NCBI GenBank assembly: GCA_024516035.1
Contig: CM044955.1
Coordinates: 39,691,506 to 39,755,505 of the forward strand
Direction: 5' to 3'
Origin: Bactericera cockerelli
Taxonomy: Eukaryota > Arthropoda > Insecta > Hemiptera > Triozidae
DNA length: 64,000 bases
Made by a program: the position numbers and the translations under genes. This document shows positions 48,601 to 62,810 of the stretch, one piece after another. The notes under the pieces are model-generated. The model did no database searches. It saw only the letters and a program-made list of their open reading frames with translations, and was not told the origin of the DNA. Positions within the stretch are counted from its first letter, which is position 1. The number at the start of each line of letters is the position of its first letter.

Positions 48601-49160
48601 AAAATTACATTCTGTAGATCAAATTCAAAATGATTTAGTAGCTTGTTTGTTATTTTTCATCTTATTTTTAAAACTCATTTTTTCTGTCACTGTATCACGG
48701 GTTGGCCAAAACATGAGGAGTGAATGGGTAAAATTGTGTGTGTAATGGTTTTGCGGAGCTGGTGCAGCCCAGCGCGCCAGTACCTACTATATTGAATAAC
48801 TGTATAATGTAAAAAAGAAGGAACCTTCCATTTTTACCATTTTCCAAAATTTAATTTAACATATTAGTATCTATTAGACTTGGTTATTATTATAAATATC
48901 TTGCAAGTCCCACAACTCAGGAGCATCTTGCTTGGCGCTCACCGTATGGCACTGTTGTGTGTCGCAAGGTGCGATTCCACAATGATCTTGGTACCCGCGT
49001 GTTGGCAGGCATTGACGGACGTTGAACTTGAGGGTATAGATTTTCTCTCACATGTCATCTAACATGTATGCCTGTTCAAGACTCGAAGCCGACACACTCT
49101 AGTCTAGTGGCGTCAAGATCCTGCGACATGCATTGACCATTGGTCGAGTGGTCTGGTAGT
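45601..49160. other. Intergenic or intronic DNA, no supported gene
   Basis: Long AT-rich stretch with only short unrecognised open frames (the largest is 87 codons at 46504). No transposon ends or SINE heads were identified. Confidence 0.5.
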
Positions 49161-49168
49161 CCAGGTAT

Positions 49169-49889
49169 GGCAATAGGTGAGTTCGGTGCGAAGATTACCC
49201 GCACCTTTTTCGCATGTATGAATTCGGTGCCGCCGAAAAAAGGTTATGTATGAGTTCGGTGCGGTCCTAATGACTTATTAATTGATTGTTTTTTTTATAA
49301 TGTACTCTGTTGCTTGTTAACAGTCATCCTGCTGTTATTAAGTTAGTAGATTATGTTGTAGACAGTTACATTCAGCAAGGCTGTCCATTTCCTCCTTGAA
49401 GGCCATGCCTAGGGTTAATAGTAGGGTTAGGTAAAATACAATGAAGGCCATGCCTTGGGTTTATAGTAGGGTTAGGTAAAATACAATGAAGGCCATGCCT
49501 TGGGTTTATAGTAGGGTTAGGTAAAATACAATGAAGGCCATGCCTTGGGTTTATAGCAGGGTTAGGTAAAATACAATGAAGGCCATGCCTTGGGTTTATA
49601 GTAGGGTTAGGTAAAATACAATGAAGGCCATGCCTTGGGTTTATAGGAGGGTTAGGTAAAATACAATGAAGGCCATGCCTTGGGTTTATAGTAGGGTTAG
49701 GTAAAATACATTGAAGGCCATGCCTATAAGGAAAAAAATACTATAATTACCTGATCATCAGGGCAAGTACCAGGGCACCGAACTCATACATGACCTTTTT
49801 TAGGCGGCACCGAATTCATACATGACCTTTTTTAGGCGGCACCGAACTCATACATTTTTTTATTTTCCGCACCGAACTCATACGTAGCC
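49169..49889. mobile_element. MITE-like element enclosing a minisatellite
   Basis: ccaggtat flanks both sides (49161-49168 and 49890-49897), an 8-bp duplication. The ends are imperfect inverted repeats (ggcaataggtgagttcggtg versus gggctacgtatgagttcggt on the other strand). The word gta(t)gagttcggtgc recurs three times inside the left end (about 49178, 49217, 49248) and four times, reversed, inside the right end (about 49774-49882), with gccgcc/ggcggc linkers. The centre is the 45-bp minisatellite. No coding capacity. An 8-bp duplication suggests hAT-like mobilisation. Confidence 0.7.
49396..49727. repeat. 45-bp minisatellite, seven units plus partial
   Basis: gaaggccatgcct starts at 49398 and then every 45 bp (49443, 49488, 49533, 49578, 49623, 49668, 49713). 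Units are almost identical (ttatagtag, ttatagcag, ttataggag variants). Each carries agggttaggt, which resembles the insect telomere repeat ttagg, but the array is not telomeric. Confidence 0.95.
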
Positions 49890-49897
49890 CCAGGTAT

Positions 49898-52800
49898 AGT
49901 AGGGATCCATTTCTTTCCCAATGCCACTCAATGCATGGATTTATCATTTATGTGACACTTTGACCACAAAATAATTTAATAATTGCAAAAAACAGAACTG
50001 TTGAAATAAGGGAACTTTTTACTTGTCTTTAGTTCTAATTGGGTAGTGTACGCGAGTGGTTATTATAATCATTATTATTATTATAATAATAATGTATCTA
50101 TATAATATACATTTAAAGATGTTCGAAGGTGTCATTAAAATCATGTAGCCTTGGCGGTCGAAAGATCAACAGAACATAAATTGCAAAGTTTCTCTCAGGT
50201 GAGTTCAGAAGCTAGTTCAAAATTATTTTCTCCAACTTCAAAGTTGTTGATCTTCGGTGATAAAACAGAAGCTTTATACCTGAAACATAGCTGAAATTTA
50301 TTAACCTTTTTCTTTAATGTTAGAGAATACATATTTTTATTCAGAAAATGATCAGTAGTTCATTTTCTGAAGCTATTCTGGTGGATTTTTTATTTTCAGT
50401 TGAATTTTACATTTACATTTTCATCGAAGGGCTGTAGTTAATCAACCGTTCGAAAGAACAATGAAGAAATGTTTTTGATTTGAATGGAAACATGTAGCTA
50501 TAGAAAAACATTGAGATAGGAACAAAAGTAGATAGCGTAGATAACAGAAATACTGGAGTAGCGTGCCTTGTGGCAAACCCGACTTGTAATTTCACTTATC
50601 AGTCAAGCAAAAATATTTCAAGGCTGATTAATGCACCTACAGAAGCATACGTAACATTCTCTCTGATTGATAGTGATAATACTTATTCTACTGATAAGAC
50701 CTATTGTTCACGGGAAAGATAATGTTGTCAGAGTGGAATGTTGTTGTTGGGTTCAAGACAACACAGATCATTGGGGAAATGGTGACTGTAACTGTAATAC
50801 GATAGGTACTTCATAATAAATATATAATTCTTATTTACTATCATTATTATTAAACATGTTAGATCAAGTTTTATTCACTAAAGTACATAGAATAGTTACA
50901 TAGAAATTGAAATTAGTAAAACAAAACCTGTTCAAGGGCGGTGCTAATGCCAACGGCATTCTCTTCCATTATGAAAGGAGAGTAATCTAATCATCTAAAA
51001 TTAAAGTGCCATAACACGTTTTTGGATTTCGAGAGCCTAAATCAAAAGTTTTTTGAATCAAAAGAAAATTGTAAATGTTCCCACTCCTAAGAGAAATTCA
51101 CATTTTTTCCGAAATGCAATAGCGAAATATTTTTTTACGTAAACAACATAATAGTGTTCATTCACCCCAGTAAAAGTCAAAATTGATTGAAGTAAAACTT
51201 TCTTCGATCTAATTTATATCATATTTATACTGCGATTATATTAGACTTTGAGATTGTCACTTATACGTATATCTTATTTCAAATATACATACCTCGCACA
51301 TTTTGTCCCGCAACTCCTGGTCAAAGTACGCAATCTGTAGTCTTCTGTTTTAGGTTGTTGTTGCATTCATAAGAAAGAATATTATCCTCTTGAGATGTTA
51401 AATTCAAATCGTTATCGCTGTATGAGTCATACATTGTTTGCGAATACATGGATTCAATTCGGTCGTGCCATAAAAGCACTGCTGTTGGTTTGATAAGGCC
51501 ACATTCTGGCTATCTTGAAGCAAACACCGAGTGTGATATCGCAAGTAGTAGGTGTTCCTGTCGATAATGTTTAGTGTCATGTTGTTGGTTTAGTCATCGG
51601 CTACAGTGTTGTGATTAGCATACTCAGTAATGTGATCATCATGAGGCTATCGCTAACGCTATCGGGATACTGGGTGTCTATTTGATATTCTACTCTTCTG
51701 TGAGACTACTCTGTTCCCGTTAAATTTTAGCGGTATTACCAACAAAATATCTTGAAAAAACTGTTTTTAGTTGTCTGAGTCTATAATTGGTACAAAAAAG
51801 AATTTCATACACTGATTTTGTTCTTTCGTGGCAATAAAAGTGTGAATTGGAACTTTTGGTCTCCTTTCCCTGTAGGATAGTGTCCGTTAGATTTGCAAAG
51901 GATAAATATCTGAGCTACGTCCGGATACCCTGTATATGTATGGTTCAGGCTATAAATCTCCGGCGGGCTTGAGTCATGCTCATGCATAGCATTCTGACGT
52001 CAATGAAAGTAGCACTATCACTTTTATCCCCTGTGTCATTGCTCATTGGTGGATAGTGGATACTCGGCAGTGATATCAGAAATGCAGTATAACGACTTTG
52101 TAGGATTGAAGTTGCTTATAGGACCGTGCGTTTAGAGGGGCAGAAATCAGTGCCAATTCTACCCCTGAAAACTGGATTAAATAAGGCCATTGCAATTATG
52201 TAGCAATAAGTCGGGGTGTCACGGAAAATGCGCACTTAGTATTTTCAGTGTTTCCGTCCTCGCCTCAAAAAAAGGTTCAAAATTGTTTTGTCATAATTAC
52301 TACTTATGTGTGTTATGAGTTATGACATGGAAAAACTTTCTCATTTAAGTTCACTGCGCTAACCACATTTCATCTTCGACTTATCGACGCCAACGCTTTT
52401 ACACTTTTCCCTAGTGTGTCCATTCTCGACACTGGATTTGTGCTGCATATGTTTTGTGTATATTTACGACATACAACACTCGCATCTTCTATGTTATCTT
52501 TTCCACACTCTCAATCATTAATTCATTAGGTAAAGGTTTATCAATGCAAATGTTTACCAACCTCATAGCCACATTACCCGTAGAACGTAGAAGCACTAGA
52601 AGTACCTACTTGTAAATACGAACTTCTCAACTACTCACTGACATATCACGATATCGCCGCTAGACCCTGAGAGAACTCAGTCACTTCTCATTTACCTGTG
52701 GTAAGTAAATAAAATAGGTTATTTTTTACTGGGTAATTTTCTTTTCAGAAAATGGATGGGTTGAGACATTTTCGGAGACTTGAAATGAATTTGGTTTAAA

Positions 52801-52997
52801 TATGTTTTACGTCAGATAGTAATGCCTAATTCTTTAGTCATACAACGAGGAAATGTGGCAGCTGATTTGAAAACAGTGCTTGAGAAAAGGGGATTCAAAT
52901 ATCTCATACTTAACCTGATGTAGTAGTGGTTTTTCATGTGTCTTTATTTTCAGGGTTGAGCTTAGCTATCATTCTATAACGATCCAAGCAACTAATA
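49898..52997. other. Intergenic or intronic DNA, no supported gene
   Basis: AT-rich. No recognised coding region, SINE head or transposon. A caccctg-like word (taccctgtatatg) at 51927 is isolated. Confidence 0.5.
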
Positions 52998-53045
52998 TTT
53001 AACTCACCCAGCCTGAGTGGAGCCGGGAAGGTTCTTCACATGGTC
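52998..53045 (-). repeat. SINE central-domain remnant
   Basis: Minus strand: gaaccttcccggctccactcaggctgggtgagtt in pieces, matching the shared SINE domain. No head or tail nearby. Confidence 0.45.
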
Positions 53046-53856
53046 TTTTATTGGAATTCCTCTACAATATTATATCATTATTTAGTACATGGCTGCTTAT
53101 TTTCTTGTTCGATGATATGAAGTACCTACTTGATGTTATTATGTTTGCCAACTTACCGTTCAAGTACCAGGCTGTATAGAGTATACTCGCTGCATTGTGT
53201 CCTTACAAGGTGAACTCAGAGTTATGAAATTATCCAACTACTTTCTATGTATGTGTTTCTTGTTTCATAGTTGGTTATGTGTAACACACTATGATTCACA
53301 ATCGGGCCAAACTATTGCACTGTTTGCTAACATGTTTTAGCACAATTAGTGTTCTAAATGTATGAGCCATGTAGTTTAGTTTTCTAGAAGCCAAATGTGC
53401 AAAAAGAGTAATGTCATGTTCGGGCATAATTGTATTTTTTCTGTTTATCGGCTTATTTTATTTTCAATACACAGAATTGTTTTTGATCGGCAGTCATTAT
53501 AACAAAAGCTGATTAAATCTTATTCAAATTCTCTACCACACCATATTAGATGAACTTAATAATGAAATCGTACCAACCGAATATTCCACCAAAATAAAAA
53601 TGTTCTTTCTTTCTAAATGTGTAACCAGATAGACAAATTGCAATAGACTTGCTGTTAGTTGAGTTTTTTTTTCTCTGTAGAAAGTTGACTGAACCCTTAA
53701 TAAACAAAATTATAGATTCGCAAACAGAAAAATCTCAGAACCTCCATCGCTATTGTGGTTTTTAGCATCAAGTCATTATCCCTCTCTCTCTGCTTTGAGA
53801 CGCTCACGTTCTTATCCCGTAGTCATTTTATTGCTCGCCTGAGGCTTGACTATTTC

Positions 53857-53968
53857 CATTCATACTAGATATTGCCATACAGGATGGACCAACACTAGTT
53901 ACATTCATACAAGATATTTTCATACAGGATGGAGCAACACCAATATATAACTCATATACAAGATATAA
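53857..53968. repeat. 45-bp degenerate tandem repeat, about 2.5 units
   Basis: cattcatac(t/a)agatatt followed by catacaggatgga(c/g)caacac begins at 53857 and 53902; a third partial unit (catatacaagatata) starts near 53953. The antisense 96-codon open frame here is repeat-derived. Confidence 0.75.
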
Positions 53969-54099
53969 TGTAACTTCTTTAAATACAATCTGTTTTACAG
54001 TAGGTACTAATGTGATATTTGTGTGTTTCTTGAAAAACATGACCTCAACTGCACGCCTTATAGATAAAAGTTTTGATGTAATAAAAATTGATTTTTTGT

Positions 54100-54215
54100 A
54101 TAGACGTGAGGCTTTCATTTCCGGTCCAAACCAGAAATGGTGAGGTTAATGTGAATAGCTGGTGAGATTATCAGCAAGTGGAGTATAAAACCCCTTCCTA
54201 AGAAATTGTTATACC
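54100..54215 (+). repeat. SINE body and tail fragment, family A type
   Basis: cgtgaggctttcatttccgg, gtgaggttaatgtgaatagctggt and gcaagtggagtataaaacccc match the body of the full copy at 12923-13258, including the cgtgaggct link that is specific to the tRNA-headed family. The head is missing. Confidence 0.65.
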
Positions 54216-56688
<2,473 letters not shown>

Positions 56689-56974
56689 AGGAATATAATG
56701 GCCAAAAAATACATGAAAGTCGTTTTAACTTCTTTTTTTTTGCGATTTTTTTTTTGTCTTATAAACTATAACGTATATAAATAAAATAAACTATAGTAAA
56801 CATCACTCGACTTTCCTAATCATCTAGAAAACCATTGTCAAAGTCCAAAACTGGTGGTTAATATAGACATTAGTTCGATATAAAATTGATCGAAGATGTA
56901 AAAAAGAAAAAAAAAAAAAATAGATATTATATACGTTTGAAGTTTGGTTTTGTATGGCAATGAGACTTGGACAG

Positions 56975-59403
56975 TAGGGTGGAGCGATGTTTCTACTTTT
57001 TAATGGAATAGTGAAAAAAAGTTGTCTATTGGCGAGAAACTTCCAAATCTGTCATTAATTTTTTTCTAAAAAATCGGGAAGATGCGCCCCGAGCCCCGCC
57101 CACTTTTGCAAAATTGTCGTTTATAGACACTTTTCCTATGAATTTTCTAATTTTTTTAGTAATACTTTTTGAAATGGAATAGTTGTAAATGTTTACTTAA
57201 TAGAATGATCCATCATTATAAAAATAAAAAATAGTCAATTTTAAATGGTAAGTCCCGCCCCAAATTTGTCCAAATCCAACAAAATTTTCTAAAATCAGCA
57301 AAAAAGACACATATCTGCCGAATTTTCTAATTTTTCTGGGACATTTTTCCGGAACAGAATAGTATTTAAATACAAAAACATACTATCCTCGTTTACTTGG
57401 ATTAAAAAGTTTTATAAAATTTACACGTTAAGTACCGCCCCGAGCTGCACCAAGACCGCCTAATATTCTAGTAATAAATAGCTCTCTCTAGGCTCTCTAC
57501 TAAGAGGATGGGCTCATGTACTGTGGTACACTCAAGTATACTATCCTCAGTTTCTTATAATGACTCATCATAGAAATAGAATCCTTTACAAATATGATGA
57601 TTCATCTCCATCAATGCCACAAAAAGGTCTTAAATATTAGAAACAAAGAAAACAAGATTTTGGTAGAAATCCGTGGGTTTTATGCCTACCACAACTCAGT
57701 CGACAGAAAGCAGGGAGTGTTATCTGATAAACGATTTGTACGATTTTTTTTCTCTCGAAATAATTAATATCAGTGTATTAAGATTCGAAAATGTTATCAC
57801 GTTTAACAAGAAACAGTTCGTAGTACATTGACATTGACTACATTCATATTAAAGGTGTATGGTCCAATGTGGTTTTCAATTAAAAATAGATCATCTTGTT
57901 TCGATGGACCCAAACATTCAACGAAGAAAGTATCTTGATGAAAGTGTAAAGAAAATAGTAGATCCTGTTGTTCAGAGAAACGCCTTCTACGCGCATCCGG
58001 AAAACTTGCTGTTGATTATGCTGGCAGATAACAGCAAAGTTCAAAGGGAAATTGCATGCAGAATAATTAAAAAATCACGTGAAGAAAATAGGTTCCCTGA
58101 TGTTAGAAAAGTCACTGTAGCAACATCCTACAGCAGTTTAATATAGTGGCACGAAGTTCCTGTGACTGAGCCCCCTTATAAGAGACATCAGTATCGAAGA
58201 TCTGGCCAACATTGTTGAAAACAACAACATCAAAAACTTTATTCCAGATGTGCCCTGCCACACACAGTGCGTCGCAAGGTACATAAAACTTGTGACAAAT
58301 GCATCAAGCACTGTGATTGGTTATGAAGCCAGAGATGGTTTGATAAGGAATCAAATTGGATCCAGAAGAATGATTCCAGTGTTTCGTACAAAACAGGACT
58401 TTGCCTGAATAATAAATAAAATTAGCAAATTTTTAATTAGAAATGTCCGAATCGGTTTTGAAAAATTGAAGTTTTTTTTAAAAAAAGAAAGGTACTTTCC
58501 AATGTCAATACGTAATTTGTAATCTTTCAAATTTACTTTGTATAACTTTATACCTCCTACCTACCTTTATTAACTATTTATGTTTCATTTTAATTATACA
58601 TAATATGAAGAAAATGTTCCGTTCATCAATATATTGTTCTTATTCATTGTAATTACTTGGGTGATTTACCCATGTAGCATATAAAAATATACTAATGAAT
58701 TCACCAACTTGGGGCGACACTAAGAATGTGATATATGAGTCAATTTTTGTTACAAGTGTACGAAAAGAGTATAAAGTAGTACTTCAGTAATATTGTGTCC
58801 TGTAAAAGTACCCTGGAAAAATCAAAAAAAATCTGTGTGTACCACAGTACATGAGCCCATCCTCTTAGTAGAGAGCCTAGAGATACCTATTTATTACTAG
58901 AATATTAGGCGGCCTTGGTGCAGCTCGGGGCGGTACTTAACGTGTAAATTTTATAAAACTTTTTAATCTAAGTAAACGAGGATAGTATTTTTTTGTATTT
59001 AAATACTATTCTGTTCCGGAAAAATGTCCCAGAAAAATTAGAAAATTCGGCAGATATGTGTCTTTTTTGCTGATTTTAGAAAATTTTGTTGGATTTGGAC
59101 AAATTTGGGGCGGGACTTACCATTTAAAATTGACTATTTTTTATTTTTATAATGATGGATCATTCTATTAAGTAAACATTTACAACTATTCTATTTCAAA
59201 AAGTATTACTAAAAAAATTAGAAAATTCATAGGAAAAGTGTCTATAAATGACAATTTTGCAAAAGTGGGCGGGGCTCGGGGCGCATCTTCCCGATTTTTT
59301 AGAAAAAAATTATGACAGATTTGGAAGTTTCTCGCCAATAGACAACTTTTTTTCACTATTCCATTAAAAAATAAAAATAAAAGTGCGATTTCGCTCCACC
59401 CTA
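56975..59403 (+). mobile_element. DNA transposon, 2.4 kb, 560-bp TIRs, 8-bp duplication
   Basis: Termini tagggtggagcga and its reverse complement are flanked by ttggacag at 56967-56974 and 59404-59411. TIRs run 56975-57531 and 58839-59403 and differ by occasional substitutions and one insertion near the right end (59370-59393). Inside each TIR about 175-bp modules repeat, starting at cgccccgag or cgccccaaa (57087, about 57253, about 57436) and sharing agacac...gaattttctaattttt. The unique centre holds a decayed gene (57859-58408). An 8-bp duplication is compatible with hAT, P or Merlin; the termini do not settle it. Confidence 0.85.
57859..58408 (+). pseudogene. Decayed gene of uncharacterised transposon-associated family
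   Basis: The first 95 codons are open and include RNAFYAHPENLLLIMLADNS near residues 54-73, then a stop (tag, 58144-58146) where the frame otherwise continues WHEVPVTEPP. A frameshift around 58172-58176 leads into RDISIEDLANIVENN, PDVPCHTQCVARYIKLVT and GYEARDGLIRNQ, ending at tga 58406-58408. From memory, proteins with HPEN...LLAML, TEPP and PCHTQ...VKLVTEAS are common as unnamed repeated families in arthropods and other animals; I know no established function. Whether it is this element's transposase or cargo is not shown. Non-functional here because of the stop and frameshift. Confidence 0.7.
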
Positions 59404-59411
59404 TTGGACAG

Positions 59412-60604
59412 GAGCAAAGTCTGCAGAGAAGATGGGGCCATAACGCTGAAGAAAACTGCCTGAAAAGTTTCATTAAGTTTGAAAAAGAGACATCTGGATG
59501 AAAGATGTGAATGTCCCCTTCTACCAGGAAATGAACATAATAGTGAACAACAGATAGGGATGGAAGGAAACTGCAAATCAGCCAAATGCCTGTTAACTAT
59601 ATGGATCTAAGTCTACAGGATCAGGATAGTAAAGCTTAATCCTTCAGTAGTTTGTGATAGTCTATCTGTTTTACCGAGAGAAACTGTACGACTTTCTTTG
59701 ATGTAATTATGATGAAGCATATTTTATACTGGTTTGACATTTTCAGCAAATTCTCCTATGGGAATAATATACACGACCTAGTGTAAATAATATTTTATGA
59801 ATATACTTTAGTATTATGTGATTCACGACTCAATGATCCTGAGATATTATTAACCCTGTGGAGAAGTTTGTGCAATCTACAGGATGGTCGAGGAAGTTTA
59901 TCCTGTGAATTAAAAGATCTTCAGATTTTTTATTTATGATTACATATGTAGTTTTAGATGTTCTTGATTGGGCCTCTCGCATACCGGCACTTGTTAAGTT
60001 TCTTCATATCTCTTTCGCTCATTTTCTCTCTCACTCTGGTACTCCTGGCGTTTTACATTTTACCACCATGTTTGTGAAAACATGGCCTGCTTATTATTTT
60101 CACCTTGTATACAAGAATAAGAGTAGTAAGTCAACATGATATAAATATCTGACGAACTGGCATGCTAGCTTTGTCTTAAAAAATATGAGCTTTTGAGAGA
60201 GACAGAAATAACGATATTTTTTTCTTTCAAAATACATAATATACAGTTAGTGTTGGTTTTCTAATATTAATCAAAAAATCCCTTGAAAATTTCGACCATA
60301 AATTTTTTTAGCCTGAATGGAAATGCATTTGAGTGTATACTTACATGCATTTCCATTTCTGCTGGTGAGTGCATTCATTCAATATCTTTGTGTGAATATT
60401 TTTTATACGTGAATATTTTTTTTATTGAACAGCTAGAACTATGTCTGAGTCGTCTAAAAATACTTTATATTATGTCAGGCCCAATTGCTGAAAAAAAGCA
60501 CCCATCGCGATGTGGTTTGCTATGTTAGAAACTTCTAAATTGGCTCTTGAAACACCAAGAAAAAAAATAAAGAAATGCTCACACGACGATGAGAAGATTA
60601 CCGA
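59412..60604. other. Intergenic or intronic DNA, no supported gene
   Basis: No recognised feature. Open frames at 59936 and 60283 (67 and 81 codons) are unassigned. Confidence 0.5.
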
Positions 60605-60808
60605 CCGGATCGATGGGAAACTCACAAACCAGATAACTCAAATCAACCTCATCCAGCCTTAGTGTGCCTCGGGAAAAGACAGCATCACGAGGGTTTGAAT
60701 TTGAATGGTAACCCATCCAAGTCCGTCCTAGCCTCGCTGTATGTTGCTTAACTTCAGTGACAGAACGAGAACTAATGTATTCAACGTGCTACCGGACCAC
60801 GTTGGGGC
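60605..60808 (-). repeat. 5S-rRNA-derived SINE, best-preserved head
   Basis: On the minus strand from 60808: gccccaacgtggtccggtag, cacgttgaatacattagttc, tcgttctgtcactgaagtta, agcaacatacagcgaggcta, ggacggacttggatgggtta, cc. This follows the 5S rRNA order throughout (caacg, cacgttgaataca, ggttctcg, gaagttaagcaac, cttggatgggtgacc). The body then has caaaccctcgtgatgctg and a diverged central domain (ggctggatgaggttgatttg), with gtttgtgagtttccc at the 3' side. The 5S-like head carries the internal Pol III promoter elements by homology. Confidence 0.8.
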
Positions 60809-61364
60809 TACATGTAACTTAAAATTATTTTGCCTGGTGTTTCATAACAATGCAATGGCATTATGTATTTGCAATATGTTTTCTTCTTTAAGATATAATA
60901 TCTAATTTCTGAATTTTCTCATTGTTTCAGGTGAGTGCAGTTAGTTGCCAGTAGAGAGGGTATGTATGTCTTACAATGGGTGGACCATGCCATAGTGTTG
61001 GGTTTGAGTGCGGAAAACTTCTCATCAGAATATCAAACTGGCGAAAAATGTGGATGTATCTCGTCGGGACGGGAAAATGAAGGGGTAGTATCTAGATTGA
61101 ATATCAGTGAGAAATGAAATGGAGAATATGGAGAAAAAAACACCTTGTTATTATATTTTACTGTTCTATTAATTAATAACCTTTATACTTTTTCTATTCA
61201 TAATATATCTATGTAGCACTTTGTTCTAACATCTTTGACTCCTTCGAAGATCGTACCTACCCTTAAGGTGAACAGAGTTCAATTGGAGTTTTCATGCGTT
61301 CTACACATGTCATGTAATGTATAGTTTACACCTTGTAGTGGGTGGATCGGCAGTTCTATGCTTT
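60809..61364. other. Intergenic or intronic DNA, no supported gene
   Basis: No recognised feature. Confidence 0.5.
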
Positions 61365-61573
61365 TTATAGCTATGATCTTCTTACACATACCGTGAAATC
61401 TTGCCAAGTTACAGGAATTTTGGTACTAATGAGAACACACAATAGGGAACTCAGAAAAAGGCACGTTATAGCTATGATCTTCTTACACATACCGTGAAAT
61501 CTTGCCAAGTTACAGGAATTTTGGTATTAATGAGAACACACAATAGGGAACTCAGAAAAAGGCACGTTATAGT
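61365..61573. repeat. 101-bp tandem duplication plus partial third unit
   Basis: ttatagctatgatcttctta... through gaaaaaggcacg occurs at 61365 and 61466 with one visible difference (ggtactaat versus ggtattaat). A few bases of a third unit (ttatag) follow at 61567. Confidence 0.9.
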
Positions 61574-62768
61574 ATATGTACGTATTACCAAGGTAAACTT
61601 GGTCGCAAAGAAGTAATCATTACTTTTATAGGTTGAAATTTTTTTGGATAAGAAGCGTTTTTTTTTTGAGGGGATTTCAATGTTTTTAGTAAATGTAAAT
61701 ACAAAATTATTTTTGATGACATGGACGTTTTTTGGGAGCAGAAATGTGTTAATGATTTGCGTTATCGAGAATGCTAGTACGAGTTATAATTCGAACAATT
61801 TTAGCTGATACACTATTGTACGAAATTTGAGATGTCAATTCCGACTTTCATATTTTTTCCATTACTTTCACTTCCAAACCCTACCATTATGCGATATTTC
61901 AGTTTCTTGAAAACTTCTTTATAAAATGTAAAGAAAACATTAAACCACTGGACTACCCAACGGATCACAACCATAACCATGCGGAAACGACCTAATACTA
62001 GAAGAAAAAAGTCTAATTTAATTTATTTTAGATTAGAGAAGACGAACTAAATATGCGCCAATTGAATACTTAACTGAGGAAAGACTCGAGTATAGAAATT
62101 TCGATACTTGTTTGTGAAAAGAAAAGATGAGAGCAGTAAAGTTCAAGAACTATTGAAATCTCCCCCTCTCTTTTCGTAATATTATTACTGTCTTTTTCAA
62201 CTTTCTTTTTCAAAGATACCCCTTTCTTTCTCACCCTGCCTGCTTTCTCTTTTGATTATAATACGATCGTTGTGGTTTCAGAATTAGCGAGGGTCACACG
62301 AGAGAGACCTTCGCATTAATATACGAGAGTTAGAAAAGTGCAAATTATTCAATTTTTGCATTGTTAATTCAGTATTGCGCTCCTGAATTTGAAATGCCCA
62401 GTCATAATGATTATTTTATTCATCGCAGATGTGTTAGTATGTATAGTATATGTAAATATATCTATGTATGTATAATATTTATGAAGATTCCGCCCGCTGT
62501 CTTTCCTTCTAGTTTGCATTTATTTCGCATGGAACCAGTCCTGTTTGGTTTCTGGTTGCTGTCGGATTCCCAGATATTTAAGTCATTATTTATCTTCTTA
62601 TGGCGGTTATATCAAACATGTGATTGTCCGTACAATCATTACCCTTCGTGCAACTACAATTGAATTTATTCAATAACAACATACATATGAATATAATAAA
62701 TAATTAGGGGTGTCAGCTTAATAATACAGTCAAATGGGCTTGGTTCTAATGTATACACAATTACACAT

Positions 62769-62810
62769 ACAGTATGTGAAAAGGTGGCCACCTTTTCAGA
62801 AGCATACTGT
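62769..62810. repeat. Stem-loop: 22-bp palindrome inside an 8-bp inverted pair
   Basis: tgaaaaggtggccaccttttca (62777-62798) is a perfect palindrome. acagtatg (62769-62776) pairs with catactgt (62803-62810), with a 4-nt bulge gaag on one side. Confidence 0.85.

Noticed and set aside
49396..49727. Interstitial telomere repeat because of ttagg words
   Set aside because: The period is 45 bp with one ttagg-like word per unit; there is no (ttagg)n run.
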